A stretch of DNA of 64,000 nucleotides from Rhodococcus sp. NBC_00297. Its GTDB lineage: Bacteria; Actinomycetota; Actinomycetes; Mycobacteriales; Mycobacteriaceae. The position numbers and the translations under genes were made by a program. The notes under the pieces are model-generated. The model did no database searches. It had not been told where the DNA came from and saw only the letters and a list, made by a program, of their open reading frames with translations. Positions 25,555 to 33,269 of the stretch are shown here, one piece after another. Location of the stretch: NCBI RefSeq assembly GCF_036173065.1, contig NZ_CP108041.1, positions 2,793,001 to 2,857,000 on the forward strand, read 5' to 3'. Within the stretch, counting starts at the first letter, position 1, and each line of letters starts with the position of its first letter.

Positions 25555-25920
25555 ATGACTGTTTCGACTTCACACGCATCCACCACCACCACTCTCGGCG
25601 ACGACGTCGTCATGCTCGGCGGACTCATCTCCGTCGTGCGCACCGACTCGGAGACCACGTACCGCGTCACCGGCAGTGTGGATCTGTCCAACTCGTCCAC
25701 CTTCTCGGACGTCGTGAGCAACGACGTCGAGGCGGGACGAAGCATCGTGCTCGATTTGTCCGGAGTCGACTTCTTCGGCACCGCAGCACTTTCCGTCGTG
25801 GCGGGTCTCGACGCCCGCAGCGCGGCGAACGGTTCCCACCTGACCCTCGTGGTCGGCGACGCGGTCACCCGCGTCATGGGTGCCGCTCGGTGGGAGCCCA
25901 CCGCACGCGTGGTCCGCTGA
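25555..25920 (+). CDS. STAS-domain anti-anti-sigma factor
   Basis: A 121-aa STAS protein of the SpoIIAA/RsbV type. The core is RVTGSVDLSNSSTF...GRSIVLDLSGVDFFGTAALSVVAGLDA. The loop that normally holds the phosphorylated Ser (DSSG) reads FGTAA, so the target is probably Thr, as in some mycobacterial homologues. It would compete with sigma-F for RsbW. It is divergent from rsbW-sigF with RBS TTGGAG before ATG 25555, placing partner-switching partners side by side. Confidence 0.85.
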   Translation: MTVSTSHASTTTTLGDDVVMLGGLISVVRTDSETTYRVTGSVDLSNSSTFSDVVSNDVEAGRSIVLDLSGVDFFGTAALSVVAGLDARSAANGSHLTLVVGDAVTRVMGAARWEPTARVVR

Positions 25921-25977
25921 CCACCCTGCACCGAAACTCGGCGTGATCCGGTTCGTCCGGGTCGTCGCTCCCCCCTG

Positions 25978-26006
25978 CCCCTGTCGCCGGTTCCCGGTGG
26001 CAGGGG
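25978..26006 (+). terminator. Terminator after the STAS gene
   Basis: CCCCTG (25978-25983) pairs with CAGGGG (26001-26006); the inner TCGCCGG/CCGGTGG extends it to a 13-bp stem with two G-U pairs and a 3-nt loop. Confidence 0.75.
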
Positions 26007-26026
26007 AAGTGTCATGTCCGGGGCCG

Positions 26027-26032
26027 TAGGCT
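26027..26032 (+). promoter_or_regulatory. Possible -10 for the PHP gene
   Basis: TAGGCT lies 8 nt before ATG 26041, right after the terminator of the upstream gene. No RBS is seen, so the message may be leaderless. Confidence 0.35.
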
Positions 26033-26040
26033 CTGACGGC

Positions 26041-27075
26041 ATGGAACCTGTTGCCGCACTGCGAGAGGTGGCGTTCTGGCTCGAGCGGTCGCGGGCCGAG
26101 ACGCGCCGGGTCAAGGCCTACCGCACCGCCGCCGACGTCCTGGCCGCACTGGACGCCGACAGGATGGCCGAGCTCGCTCGCACCGACGGCTGGACCACCC
26201 TGCGCGGCATCGGTCCGAAGACCTCCGCGGTCGCCGCGGCGGCCGCGGCCGGCGAGGTTCCCGAGTACCTCCTGCAACTGCGCGCCGAGGCACAGCCCAT
26301 CGGGGTCGGCGGCGAGGAACTGCGAACAGCTCTGCGCGGGGATCTGCACACGCACTCCGACTGGTCGGACGGGGGAAGTCCGATCGAGGAGATGGCGGAG
26401 ACCGCGCGCAGGATCGGGCACGAGTACTGGGTGCTCACCGACCATTCACCGCGTCTGACCGTCGCCCACGGGCTCTCCGCCGACCGACTGCGCGCCCAGC
26501 TCGAGGTCATGGACGAGGTGCAGCGACGCTTCGAGACCGACGGCGGGCGGCCGATGCGGGTGCTGACCGGCATCGAGGTCGACATCCTCGACGACGGGTC
26601 GCTGGACCAGGAGCCGGAGCTGCTCGACGACCTCGACATCGTCGTCGCGAGCGTCCACTCCCACCTGCGCGCGGACAGCGCCACGATGACGGCGCGCATG
26701 ATCGCCGCGGTGACGAACCCGCAGGTCGACGTTCTCGGCCACTGCACCGGCCGTCTCGTCGAGGGCGGACGCGGCACCCGCCCCGAGTCGACGTTCGACG
26801 CCCGTGCCGTGTTCGAGGCGTGCCGTGACCACGGGACCGCGGTGGAGATCAACGCGCGTCCCGAGCGCCAGGACCCGCCGGAGCGGTTGATGGAGCTCGC
26901 TCTGGAGATCGGCTGCCTGTTCAGTATCGACACCGACGCGCACGCCCCCGGCCAACTGGACTGGCTCGGCCACGGTTGTGCACGTGCCACCGCGGTGGGC
27001 ATTCCGCCGGACCGTATCGTCACCACCTGGCCGGTCGACCGGTTGCTGGACTGGGCGTCGTCGGACGGAGCGTGA
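26041..27075 (+). CDS. PHP-domain phosphoesterase with helix-hairpin-helix N-terminus
   Basis: A 344-aa protein shaped like the C-terminal half of family X DNA polymerases without the polymerase core. Residues 1-85 are helical, with a helix-hairpin-helix at LRGIGPKTSAVAAAA. The PHP domain begins at GDLHTHSDWSDGG and has the full metal set: LTDHSPR, LTGIEVDIL, ASVHSHLR, LGHCTGR, VEINARPER and SIDTDAHAP. Such proteins hydrolyse phosphoesters; the substrate is unknown. Its stop overlaps the GTG of the GGDEF-EAL gene. Confidence 0.85.
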   Translation: MEPVAALREVAFWLERSRAETRRVKAYRTAADVLAALDADRMAELARTDGWTTLRGIGPKTSAVAAAAAAGEVPEYLLQLRAEAQPIGVGGEELRTALRGDLHTHSDWSDGGSPIEEMAETARRIGHEYWVLTDHSPRLTVAHGLSADRLRAQLEVMDEVQRRFETDGGRPMRVLTGIEVDILDDGSLDQEPELLDDLDIVVASVHSHLRADSATMTARMIAAVTNPQVDVLGHCTGRLVEGGRGTRPESTFDARAVFEACRDHGTAVEINARPERQDPPERLMELALEIGCLFSIDTDAHAPGQLDWLGHGCARATAVGIPPDRIVTTWPVDRLLDWASSDGA

Positions 27076-29444
27076 CGCGGGCAGGTACCGGTCCCCGAGA
27101 GGAAAAGCGGGCAAAGAACGGGCAGAGTGCGTCGAAGGTGGAACAATCGCGAGGTGTTGCTGGGGGCGGAAACGGGTCTGGGGGCGGAGACGTGGTGACG
27201 GGAAGCCTGAACTCGGGTGGCCTGAACTCTGGTGGTTCGGACTCGGGCGACGCCGGCGACAGGCGCACCGTTCTGGCAGCGCTGACGGCGATCTCCGAGT
27301 CGTCCCAGGACGGTGTCGTGGTCTTCGATCGCAACACCTCCGTGCGGTACGCCAACGCCGCCGCCCGCACCATCCTCGAGTTCCCGGCCCACGAGAACCC
27401 GTCCGCGCGAGACCTCGTCGCGGACACGGCGGCCTCTACACTCGACCTCATTCTCGCCGAGCTGAACGCCACGGGAGCCTGGACCGGTCGGATCGCGGTG
27501 GGAACTCCGGCCCGACCGATCCTGGTGTCCGCCTGGGTACTCGGACCCACCGACGGCCACGAGGTCGTGGTCGCGACACTCGTGGACGGCTCCGAGCGGC
27601 AGGAGCGCGAGGAGGAGCTCGTCGACGCCCTCACCGCCGTCCGCCGCCGAGCGCGCGAGCAGCGCATCGTTGCCGGGCTCAACCGTGCGGCGCTCACCGG
27701 ATCCTTCGACGACCTCGTGGTCACCGCTCTGCAGTCCATCGTGGATCTCGTCGGTGCCACGCACGCCGTGGTGTTCCGCCGACGCGGTGCGGACCGCCTG
27801 GCCGTCCACGCGGCCACCTTCGAGCCGCCGGACGAGGAGACCCTGCCCTCGGGCACCGCGACGCTGGCCGGCTACGCGCTCGAGCGCGAGGAGGTGATCG
27901 TGTGCGCGGACACCCGCGACGAGACCCGCTTCGACGTCACCCTGCTGGAGGACCACGACCTCCGCAGCGGTGTCGCGGCTCCCGTCCGCGGGGGCGACGG
28001 CACGTGGGGTGTCCTCGTCGTCTATCGCACCGAGCCGCACACGCCGTCGGCCGACACGCTGTCCTTCGTCGTCACGGTGGCCGCGGTGCTGGCGTCCGCC
28101 GTGCGACGGTCCGACCTCGAACGCGAGCTGCGGTACCGCAGCCTGCACGACCCGCTGACGCAGTTGGCGAATCGCACGCTCGCGTACCAACGCATCGATT
28201 CCGCGCTCGGAGTCTCGCGCGAGGACGGCACGCTCACCGCGGTGATCCTGGTGGACCTCCACGACTTCCGCACCATCAACGACAGCTTCGGCCACGGGGC
28301 GGGGGACGCGGTGCTCACGGCGGTGGCGCCGATGCTCACGCGCACCGTCAGGCCCTCCGACACCGTCGCCCGCTTCGGCGGCGACGAGTTCCTGCTCGTG
28401 TGCCCGGGCCTGCGCAGCACCTTCGACGCCATCGGCGTCGCCCAGGGTGTGCTGGCCATGTTCCGCCGTCCGCTCACCATCGGGAACCGGACGACGACCG
28501 TCACCGCCTGCATGGGCATCTCGGTCGGGTACGGCGAGCACACCGCCGCGGAGATGGTCCGCCAGGCGGACGTCGCCATGGGGGGCGCGAAGAAGGAGGG
28601 GCCGGGGAGCTACGAGCTGTACGACAAGGTGCAGGGCGGAGAAGCGTTGCGGCGCTTGACCATCGCCTCGGAGCTCCGGTCTGCGATCGAGAACGACGAC
28701 CTCGACGTGGCGTACCAACCCGTGTTCGACATCCGATCCGGACGCATGACCGGGGTCGAGGCGCTCGCGCGGTGGACCACGTCGAGTCTCGGCGTCGTCG
28801 GGCCCGACGAGTTCGTTCCCGCCGCCGAACGCGCGGGCCTGATCGGGCCGCTCGGCAGCTGGGTGCTGCGCCGGGCGTGCACCGAGGCCGCGCGCTGGCA
28901 GACCGGTGATCCGGTGGAACTTCGCGTCAACGTCAGTCCGCTGCAGCTTCGTCAGCGCACGTTCGCGTCGTCCCTCGCCGACACGCTCGAGCGCACCGGT
29001 CTCGCCCCGGATCTGCTGGGCATCGAGATCACCGAGACCCTGTGGCTCGAGGACACGTCCGCCGTGAAGAACAACCTCGACGAGCTGCACCGGATGGGCA
29101 TCAAGATCCTGCTGGACGACTTCGGTGTCGGCCACAGCTCGCTGGACTACCTGACGCGCTTCCCGATCCTCGACGCCATCAAGATCGATCGATCGTTCGT
29201 CGCCGACCTGCCGACCGAGCAGTCGGAGGCGGTCATCCGCGCCGTCGTGTCGGTGGCCGACGCGTTCGGTCTCGACGTGGTGGGCGAGGGCGTGGAGACC
29301 ACGGCCCAACTCGACAGCCTCGTCCGGTGCGGATGCGGCTACGCCCAGGGCTACCTGATGGCGCGACCACTACCGCCGGGCGACGTGACCGCCCTGGTGG
29401 CGTCCGGGGGTCGGATGAATGTCGATGCCGGACCTGCTCGGTGA
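27072..29444 (+). CDS. PAS-GAF-GGDEF-EAL bifunctional c-di-GMP enzyme
   Basis: A 790-aa cytoplasmic protein. A low-complexity Gly/Ser region (residues 10-55) precedes a PAS domain (about 60-180), a GAF domain (about 200-340), GGDEF (about 360-520) and EAL (about 530-780). RFGGDEF is intact with RPSD (I-site RxxD) five residues ahead, so product inhibition is likely. The EAL domain keeps VEALARW, VNVSP, EITETLW, LLDDFGVGHSSLDYL, IKIDRSF and VGEGVE, so both activities look possible. The layout resembles the mycobacterial MSDGC-1 type. GTG 27072 overlaps the PHP stop; an earlier frame start would lie inside the PHP gene. Confidence 0.9.
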   Translation: MTRAGTGPREEKRAKNGQSASKVEQSRGVAGGGNGSGGGDVVTGSLNSGGLNSGGSDSGDAGDRRTVLAALTAISESSQDGVVVFDRNTSVRYANAAARTILEFPAHENPSARDLVADTAASTLDLILAELNATGAWTGRIAVGTPARPILVSAWVLGPTDGHEVVVATLVDGSERQEREEELVDALTAVRRRAREQRIVAGLNRAALTGSFDDLVVTALQSIVDLVGATHAVVFRRRGADRLAVHAATFEPPDEETLPSGTATLAGYALEREEVIVCADTRDETRFDVTLLEDHDLRSGVAAPVRGGDGTWGVLVVYRTEPHTPSADTLSFVVTVAAVLASAVRRSDLERELRYRSLHDPLTQLANRTLAYQRIDSALGVSREDGTLTAVILVDLHDFRTINDSFGHGAGDAVLTAVAPMLTRTVRPSDTVARFGGDEFLLVCPGLRSTFDAIGVAQGVLAMFRRPLTIGNRTTTVTACMGISVGYGEHTAAEMVRQADVAMGGAKKEGPGSYELYDKVQGGEALRRLTIASELRSAIENDDLDVAYQPVFDIRSGRMTGVEALARWTTSSLGVVGPDEFVPAAERAGLIGPLGSWVLRRACTEAARWQTGDPVELRVNVSPLQLRQRTFASSLADTLERTGLAPDLLGIEITETLWLEDTSAVKNNLDELHRMGIKILLDDFGVGHSSLDYLTRFPILDAIKIDRSFVADLPTEQSEAVIRAVVSVADAFGLDVVGEGVETTAQLDSLVRCGCGYAQGYLMARPLPPGDVTALVASGGRMNVDAGPAR

Positions 29445-30401
29445 CCGACGCTTCGACACGTACATGTTCTCGTCCGCGAGCGACCACGACGCGGTGATGC
29501 TGCCGGCCTCGGTGACCGTGCTCCAGCCGACCGACATCGGCACGTCCGCCGCGTGGGCGGAGGACTCCAGGGCCGTGAGCATGCCGTCGACGTCGGTGGC
29601 GTCGCGGTCGAACACCAGGACTCCGAACTCGTCGCCGCCGAGACGGGCCACGACGTCCGACTCGTGAGCCCACGCCCGCAGCAGTTCGGCGGCGCGTCGG
29701 ATCACCCGGTCTCCCGCGGCATGGCCGTGCCGGTCGTTCACCTGCTTCATCCCGTCGAGGTCGACGACCACCACGGCGCCGGGGTCGGCGAAGCGAGTCC
29801 AGCGCGCGTCCTCGGGCTCGAGCACCCGGTTCCATCCCCGCCTGTTGAAGAGTCCGGTGAGAGGGTCGGTCTCCGCCTCGCGCCGAGCCAGTTCGGCGGA
29901 CCGCTCCGCGACCGCGCGGGCGTGGTCGGTCTCGAACACCGTGGTGAGCAGCCCGGACAGAAGATCGAGCAGCGCGGTCATGCCGGCGGGCAGCGGCCCG
30001 CTGATCGGCCGCGAGCCGAAACCGCACATCGTGCCGAACAGCGAGCCGTCCGCCCGCCGGATGGGCACACCGATGTACGACCGGACCGGGTCGTGCCCGG
30101 GAACGCCGATGCGCGGAATGCCCGCGTCGTCGAGGTCCTCCACGACGGACGGGATCTCGCCCTCGGTCATCGAATGGCACAGCGACTCGTTCCACCCCAC
30201 GACGAGGCCGGTGTCGATCCCCAGGCCGTTGGTGTTGGTGCGCAGGAAGATCTGCTTGTCGTCGACGACGCGCGAGACGGCCCAGGCCGTCGCGGGAAGG
30301 ATGCTGTCGAGATACGCGACGACGGCCGCACCCGCGGCGTCGAAGGTGGAGAGCGCGGAGGGCGGCGGTGCGATCGAGGGGGGACGAGGTGGAACGGTCA
30401 C
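29370..30401 (-). CDS. GAF-GGDEF diguanylate cyclase
   Basis: A 343-aa protein with a Pro-rich start, a GAF domain (about residues 25-165; note SYIGVPIRRADGSLFGTMCGF) and a GGDEF domain with DPLTGLFNRRGW and intact RLGGDEF. The RxxD inhibitory site is missing (HESD at that place). There is no EAL domain, so it should only make c-di-GMP. GTG 30401 is chosen for its AGGACAG RBS. The last 75 bp overlap the 3' end of the GGDEF-EAL gene on the opposite strand. Confidence 0.87.
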   Translation of the reverse strand: MTVPPRPPSIAPPPSALSTFDAAGAAVVAYLDSILPATAWAVSRVVDDKQIFLRTNTNGLGIDTGLVVGWNESLCHSMTEGEIPSVVEDLDDAGIPRIGVPGHDPVRSYIGVPIRRADGSLFGTMCGFGSRPISGPLPAGMTALLDLLSGLLTTVFETDHARAVAERSAELARREAETDPLTGLFNRRGWNRVLEPEDARWTRFADPGAVVVVDLDGMKQVNDRHGHAAGDRVIRRAAELLRAWAHESDVVARLGGDEFGVLVFDRDATDVDGMLTALESSAHAADVPMSVGWSTVTEAGSITASWSLADENMYVSKRRSPSRSGIDIHPTPGRHQGGHVARR

Positions 30402-30515
30402 GGTCTGTCCTGAGGGCGGAAGGTCGACCGCGGCACCCCCGGAACCGCGTGGCCGGTGAGTCCGGACCGAGTGTCGTCTGTCGACACCGATTCTAGCCCC
30501 CGGCGGGCGAGCACC

Positions 30516-30521
30516 TACTCT
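30516..30521 (+). promoter_or_regulatory. Possible -10 for the PPOX gene (leaderless)
   Basis: TACTCT is followed by exactly 6 nt and the ATG at 30528, with no RBS. This fits transcription starting at the start codon. Confidence 0.5.
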
Positions 30522-30527
30522 CGAATC

Positions 30528-31016
30528 ATGGCACCGACGTACGCAACAGCCGACCGAGTCGATCTCGATGCCCTGCATCGCTTCGTCGCCGAGCGGCATC
30601 ACGCCACCCTGGTCACCACGAAGCAGTCCGGTGGACTGCAGATCTCACCCGTGACCTGCGGGCTCGACGCGCAGGGGCGCATCGTCGTCTCGACGTACCC
30701 GCAGCGCGCGAAGACCGTGAACATCCGTCGGTCCTCGGCCGTCACGCTCTGCATCCACTCCGACGACTGGAACGGCCCCTACGTGCAGATCGACGGCACC
30801 GCGGAGGTCATCGACCTGCCCGACTCCGTCGAGCCGCTCGTGGACTACTACCGGGCGATCGCGGGCGAGCACCCCGACTGGGACGAGTACCGGCAGGCGA
30901 TGGTGACGCAGGGCAAGTCGATCATCCGCATCGCCATCGACACGTGGGGACCGATCGCGACCGGCGGATTCCCGCCGCCCGCGCAGGATCAGCCGGCCGA
31001 CGAGTCGAACGGCTGA
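30528..31016 (+). CDS. PPOX-class F420-dependent oxidoreductase
   Basis: A 162-aa split-barrel flavin/deazaflavin-binding protein. Features are HHATLVTTKQSGGLQISPVTCGLDAQGRIVVST (FMN/F420-binding strand pair, residues 17-48), RAKTVNIRRSSAVTLCI and YVQIDGTAEVIDLPD. Members reduce quinone-like or biliverdin-like substrates with F420H2. It is divergent from the GGDEF gene. ATG 30528 is chosen because the family starts close before the RF(V)AE.HH motif. Confidence 0.85.
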   Translation: MAPTYATADRVDLDALHRFVAERHHATLVTTKQSGGLQISPVTCGLDAQGRIVVSTYPQRAKTVNIRRSSAVTLCIHSDDWNGPYVQIDGTAEVIDLPDSVEPLVDYYRAIAGEHPDWDEYRQAMVTQGKSIIRIAIDTWGPIATGGFPPPAQDQPADESNG

Positions 31017-31023
31017 CCCCGGC

Positions 31024-31599
31024 TCACTCGGCCGCGTCGAGAGCGGTGACGGCCTGGACCACGGCCTCGCAGAACGCGGGGATGTCGTCCGGGTTGCGGC
31101 TGGAGATCAGGTTGCCGTCCACGACGACCTCCTCGTCCACCACCGTGCCGCCGGCGTTCCTGATGTCGGTACGCACGCTCGGGTACGAGGTCAGCGTGCG
31201 ACCGCGTACGACGTCGGCCTCGACGAGCGTCCACGGGCCGTGGCAGATCACCCCCACCGGCTTGCCGGAGTTCACGAAGTCGCGGACGAACGACACCGCG
31301 TCGGTGTCGAGGCGCAGCGTGTCGGGGTTGGTCGTTCCACCCGGCAGGACCAGCGCGTCGAAGTCGTCGACGGAGGCCTCGGCGACCAACTGGTCGACGG
31401 CGAAGGTGTCGGCAGGTTCGGTGTCGTTCTCGAAGGCCTGGATCTCACCGTGGGTCAGCGAGAGCAGCACCGTGGTCGCTCCGGCCTGATCGAGTGCCTC
31501 GCGGGGAGCGGTGAGCTCGATCTGCTCGACACCGTCCGTCGCGAGGAACGCCACGGTGCGGCGGGCCGACCCGGAGTCGGTGTTCGGGGTGTCAGTCAT
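31024..31599 (-). CDS. DJ-1/PfpI family protein
   Basis: A 191-aa protein of the type-1 glutamine-amidotransferase-like fold. The nucleophile elbow is VGVICHGPWTLVEA with the catalytic Cys, preceded by FDALVLPGG and an early acidic DGVEQIEL (Glu of the catalytic site). The C-terminal LISSRNPDDIPAFC matches PfpI/YhbO-type stress proteins, reported to act as proteases or deglycases. It is convergent with the PPOX gene, 7 bp apart. Confidence 0.88.
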   Translation of the reverse strand: MTDTPNTDSGSARRTVAFLATDGVEQIELTAPREALDQAGATTVLLSLTHGEIQAFENDTEPADTFAVDQLVAEASVDDFDALVLPGGTTNPDTLRLDTDAVSFVRDFVNSGKPVGVICHGPWTLVEADVVRGRTLTSYPSVRTDIRNAGGTVVDEEVVVDGNLISSRNPDDIPAFCEAVVQAVTALDAAE

Positions 31600-31694
31600 C
31601 GTGAACCTCTCTCGTTCTCGCCGTGTCGCGGGACGCGATGCGGCTGTCCCGATCTACCCGGCACCCGGTGGTGGGAAACGGCACACCCTCGGCG

Positions 31695-31720
31695 GGTTGG
31701 ATCGGCCCGGGCGCGGGTAT
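31695..31720 (+). promoter_or_regulatory. Sigma-F-type promoter of the small-protein genes
   Basis: GGTTG (31695-31699), 15 bp, then GGGTAT (31715-31720) closely matches GGTTT-N15-GGGTA. It lies 84 bp before the GTG at 31804. A product of the sigF gene in the same window may use it. Confidence 0.65.
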
Positions 31721-31803
31721 CTGCCCTTCGACCGGATGGTGAGCACGTCCGATCGAGGCACCGCTGCGTTCACCGAGAGGTGACGCGGGAGAGGGGAACA
31801 CCA

Positions 31804-32058
31804 GTGAGCACACCGACAGTGGACGCGGCCGGAGCGGTCGTGCCCGACACCGCCGGCGATGCCGCCGAGGCACCCGTGATGACCTGCCTCTTCGAGCACA
31901 CCACGGCGGGAATCGTCCTGATGGTCGCCCTGTGCGCCGGGATGGCGGCCTTCGTGGCGGCCGCGGTGAACTCCTTCGCCCTGGGAGCCCTGGTCGGTGT
32001 CCTCATGATCGGTATGGCCGGTATGGCCGTGGTGTTGGTTCCGGTCGAGCGCCGGTAA
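31804..32058 (+). CDS. Small two-helix membrane protein
   Basis: An 84-aa protein with a short polar N-terminus and two hydrophobic helices (about residues 35-54 and 58-78). The second contains a GALVGVLMIGMAGMAVVLV glycine-rich stretch. No family is recognised. GTG 31804 has RBS AGAGGGGAAC. The sigma-F-like promoter ahead suggests a stress-induced envelope protein. A 60-codon gene follows 44 bp later and may be co-transcribed. Confidence 0.65.
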   Translation: MSTPTVDAAGAVVPDTAGDAAEAPVMTCLFEHTTAGIVLMVALCAGMAAFVAAAVNSFALGALVGVLMIGMAGMAVVLVPVERR

Positions 32059-32102
32059 CCTCGGAACGGCCCACGCAGACTCACCGAGGGAGGGAACGAC
32101 AG

Positions 32103-32285
32103 ATGCCCGATTTCACGAGCCCGGAACTTCCCGTCGAGGACGCTCTCGAGCAGGAGCGGGACACGGTGCGGGACGACGACACCGACGCGGTCACGCCCAC
32201 GGTCGCCGTGACGTACGACGCCTCCGACGCGGACCTGCTCGAGCAGAGTCGCGACGTCCCGCTCGACGACGAGCACGACCGCTAG
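32103..32285 (+). CDS. Small acidic protein of unknown function
   Basis: A 60-aa, very acidic protein (MPDFTSPELPVEDALEQERD start, DLLEQSRDVPLDDEHDR end). It has a clear RBS (GAGGGAGGG) before ATG 32103. A repeated pattern of two short blocks each with LEQ(E/S)RD is visible. No domain is known to me. It lies between the stress-promoter gene and the convergent TetR gene and is easily missed because of its size. Confidence 0.65.
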   Translation: MPDFTSPELPVEDALEQERDTVRDDDTDAVTPTVAVTYDASDADLLEQSRDVPLDDEHDR

Positions 32286-32291
32286 GCGCCT

Positions 32292-33104
32292 CTATTCGTC
32301 GACGAGTGGGTGGTCGACCGCGTTGAAGCGTGAGGGCGAACCGCCCGCTTCCGCGACACCGTGGATGCCGCCCCACACCATCATGGTGAGGTAGTCGATG
32401 AGGTCCGCTGCCGACATCGACCGGTTCGAGATCCACCAGTGCGTGGCCAACTGGACGCCGCCCACGATCCCGTACGACCAGGGCAGCGAGCCGCCCGAGT
32501 CCATCTCCATCCGGCGCAGGCGCTCACCGAGCACCGTCGCCAGCAGTTCGGCGATCATGCGCTCCGACTCGGCGACCACGTCGCGGTTCGGCCCCGAGCT
32601 GTTCGACATCGCGTACAGGTAGACCTCGGGGTCGTCCGCGACGGTCTCCACGTACGCGGCGACCACCTGGCGGGTGAGGTTGTACTCGTCGAGCTCGACG
32701 CTGATCGCGTCGTAGATCCGCGGTGCGAGAGTCGTCTCCACATATCGCTCGAGCGTCGCGTTGGTCAGATCGTTCTTGTCGTGGAAGTAGCGGTACAGGA
32801 CGGTCTTCGAGATACCGATCTCGGTGGCGATCTCGTCCATGCCGATGTTGCGGCCGCGCAGCCGGATGGCGGCGAGAGTGCCGTCCACCAGTTCCTCGCG
32901 ACGGGCGATCTTGTGCTCGCGCCAGCGTCGCTTGCGGCCGTCCGGCTTGTCCGTGCGGGCGTCGGTCGCGGTGTCGTCGGAATCCGGCTTCACCGTCTCG
33001 GCCCTGGCGGAACGGGTTCGCCCGGTCTTCCGGGCCCCGGTCTCGTCGGCGTCCTGGTCGGCGGTGTCCCCGTCGCTCTTCCTCGCTGCCGATCTGCTCG
33101 CCAC
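32292..33104 (-). CDS. TetR/AcrR family regulator (Rv0472c-like)
   Basis: A 270-aa regulator with an unusual 70-residue charged N-terminal extension rich in Asp, Lys and Arg. The HTH follows: GTLAAIRLRGRNIGMDEIATEIGISKTVLYRYFHDKNDL. The C-terminal ligand domain has a conserved Trp-rich end (IVGGVQLATHWWISNRSMSAADLIDYL). It stands divergent from the DUF445 gene as Rv0472c does from Rv0473. GTG 33104 includes the extension; a later start at the DUF-like KRRWREHK region is possible. Confidence 0.85.
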   Translation of the reverse strand: MASRSAARKSDGDTADQDADETGARKTGRTRSARAETVKPDSDDTATDARTDKPDGRKRRWREHKIARREELVDGTLAAIRLRGRNIGMDEIATEIGISKTVLYRYFHDKNDLTNATLERYVETTLAPRIYDAISVELDEYNLTRQVVAAYVETVADDPEVYLYAMSNSSGPNRDVVAESERMIAELLATVLGERLRRMEMDSGGSLPWSYGIVGGVQLATHWWISNRSMSAADLIDYLTMMVWGGIHGVAEAGGSPSRFNAVDHPLVDE

Positions 33105-33269
33105 GCGCGTGTACTCCGTCCCGATGTCCGACTGCGCTTCTGGCGCACTCGTGTGCGGCGGCGCATGTCACGTCGCCCACTCCAACAGTAGTGCCCGGCG
33201 CCGTCGGACCCGCGTCCGGGCGAGACGTCGTCGCCGGTCGGGGCACGAGTCGCGCGCCGACCCTGCACA

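Noticed and set aside
26118..29309. A very long minus-strand open frame (over 1000 codons) opposite the PHP and GGDEF-EAL genes
   Set aside because: Its sequence is Arg/Gly/Asp-rich without motifs and mirrors two well-supported genes on the other strand; such frames are common in GC-rich DNA.
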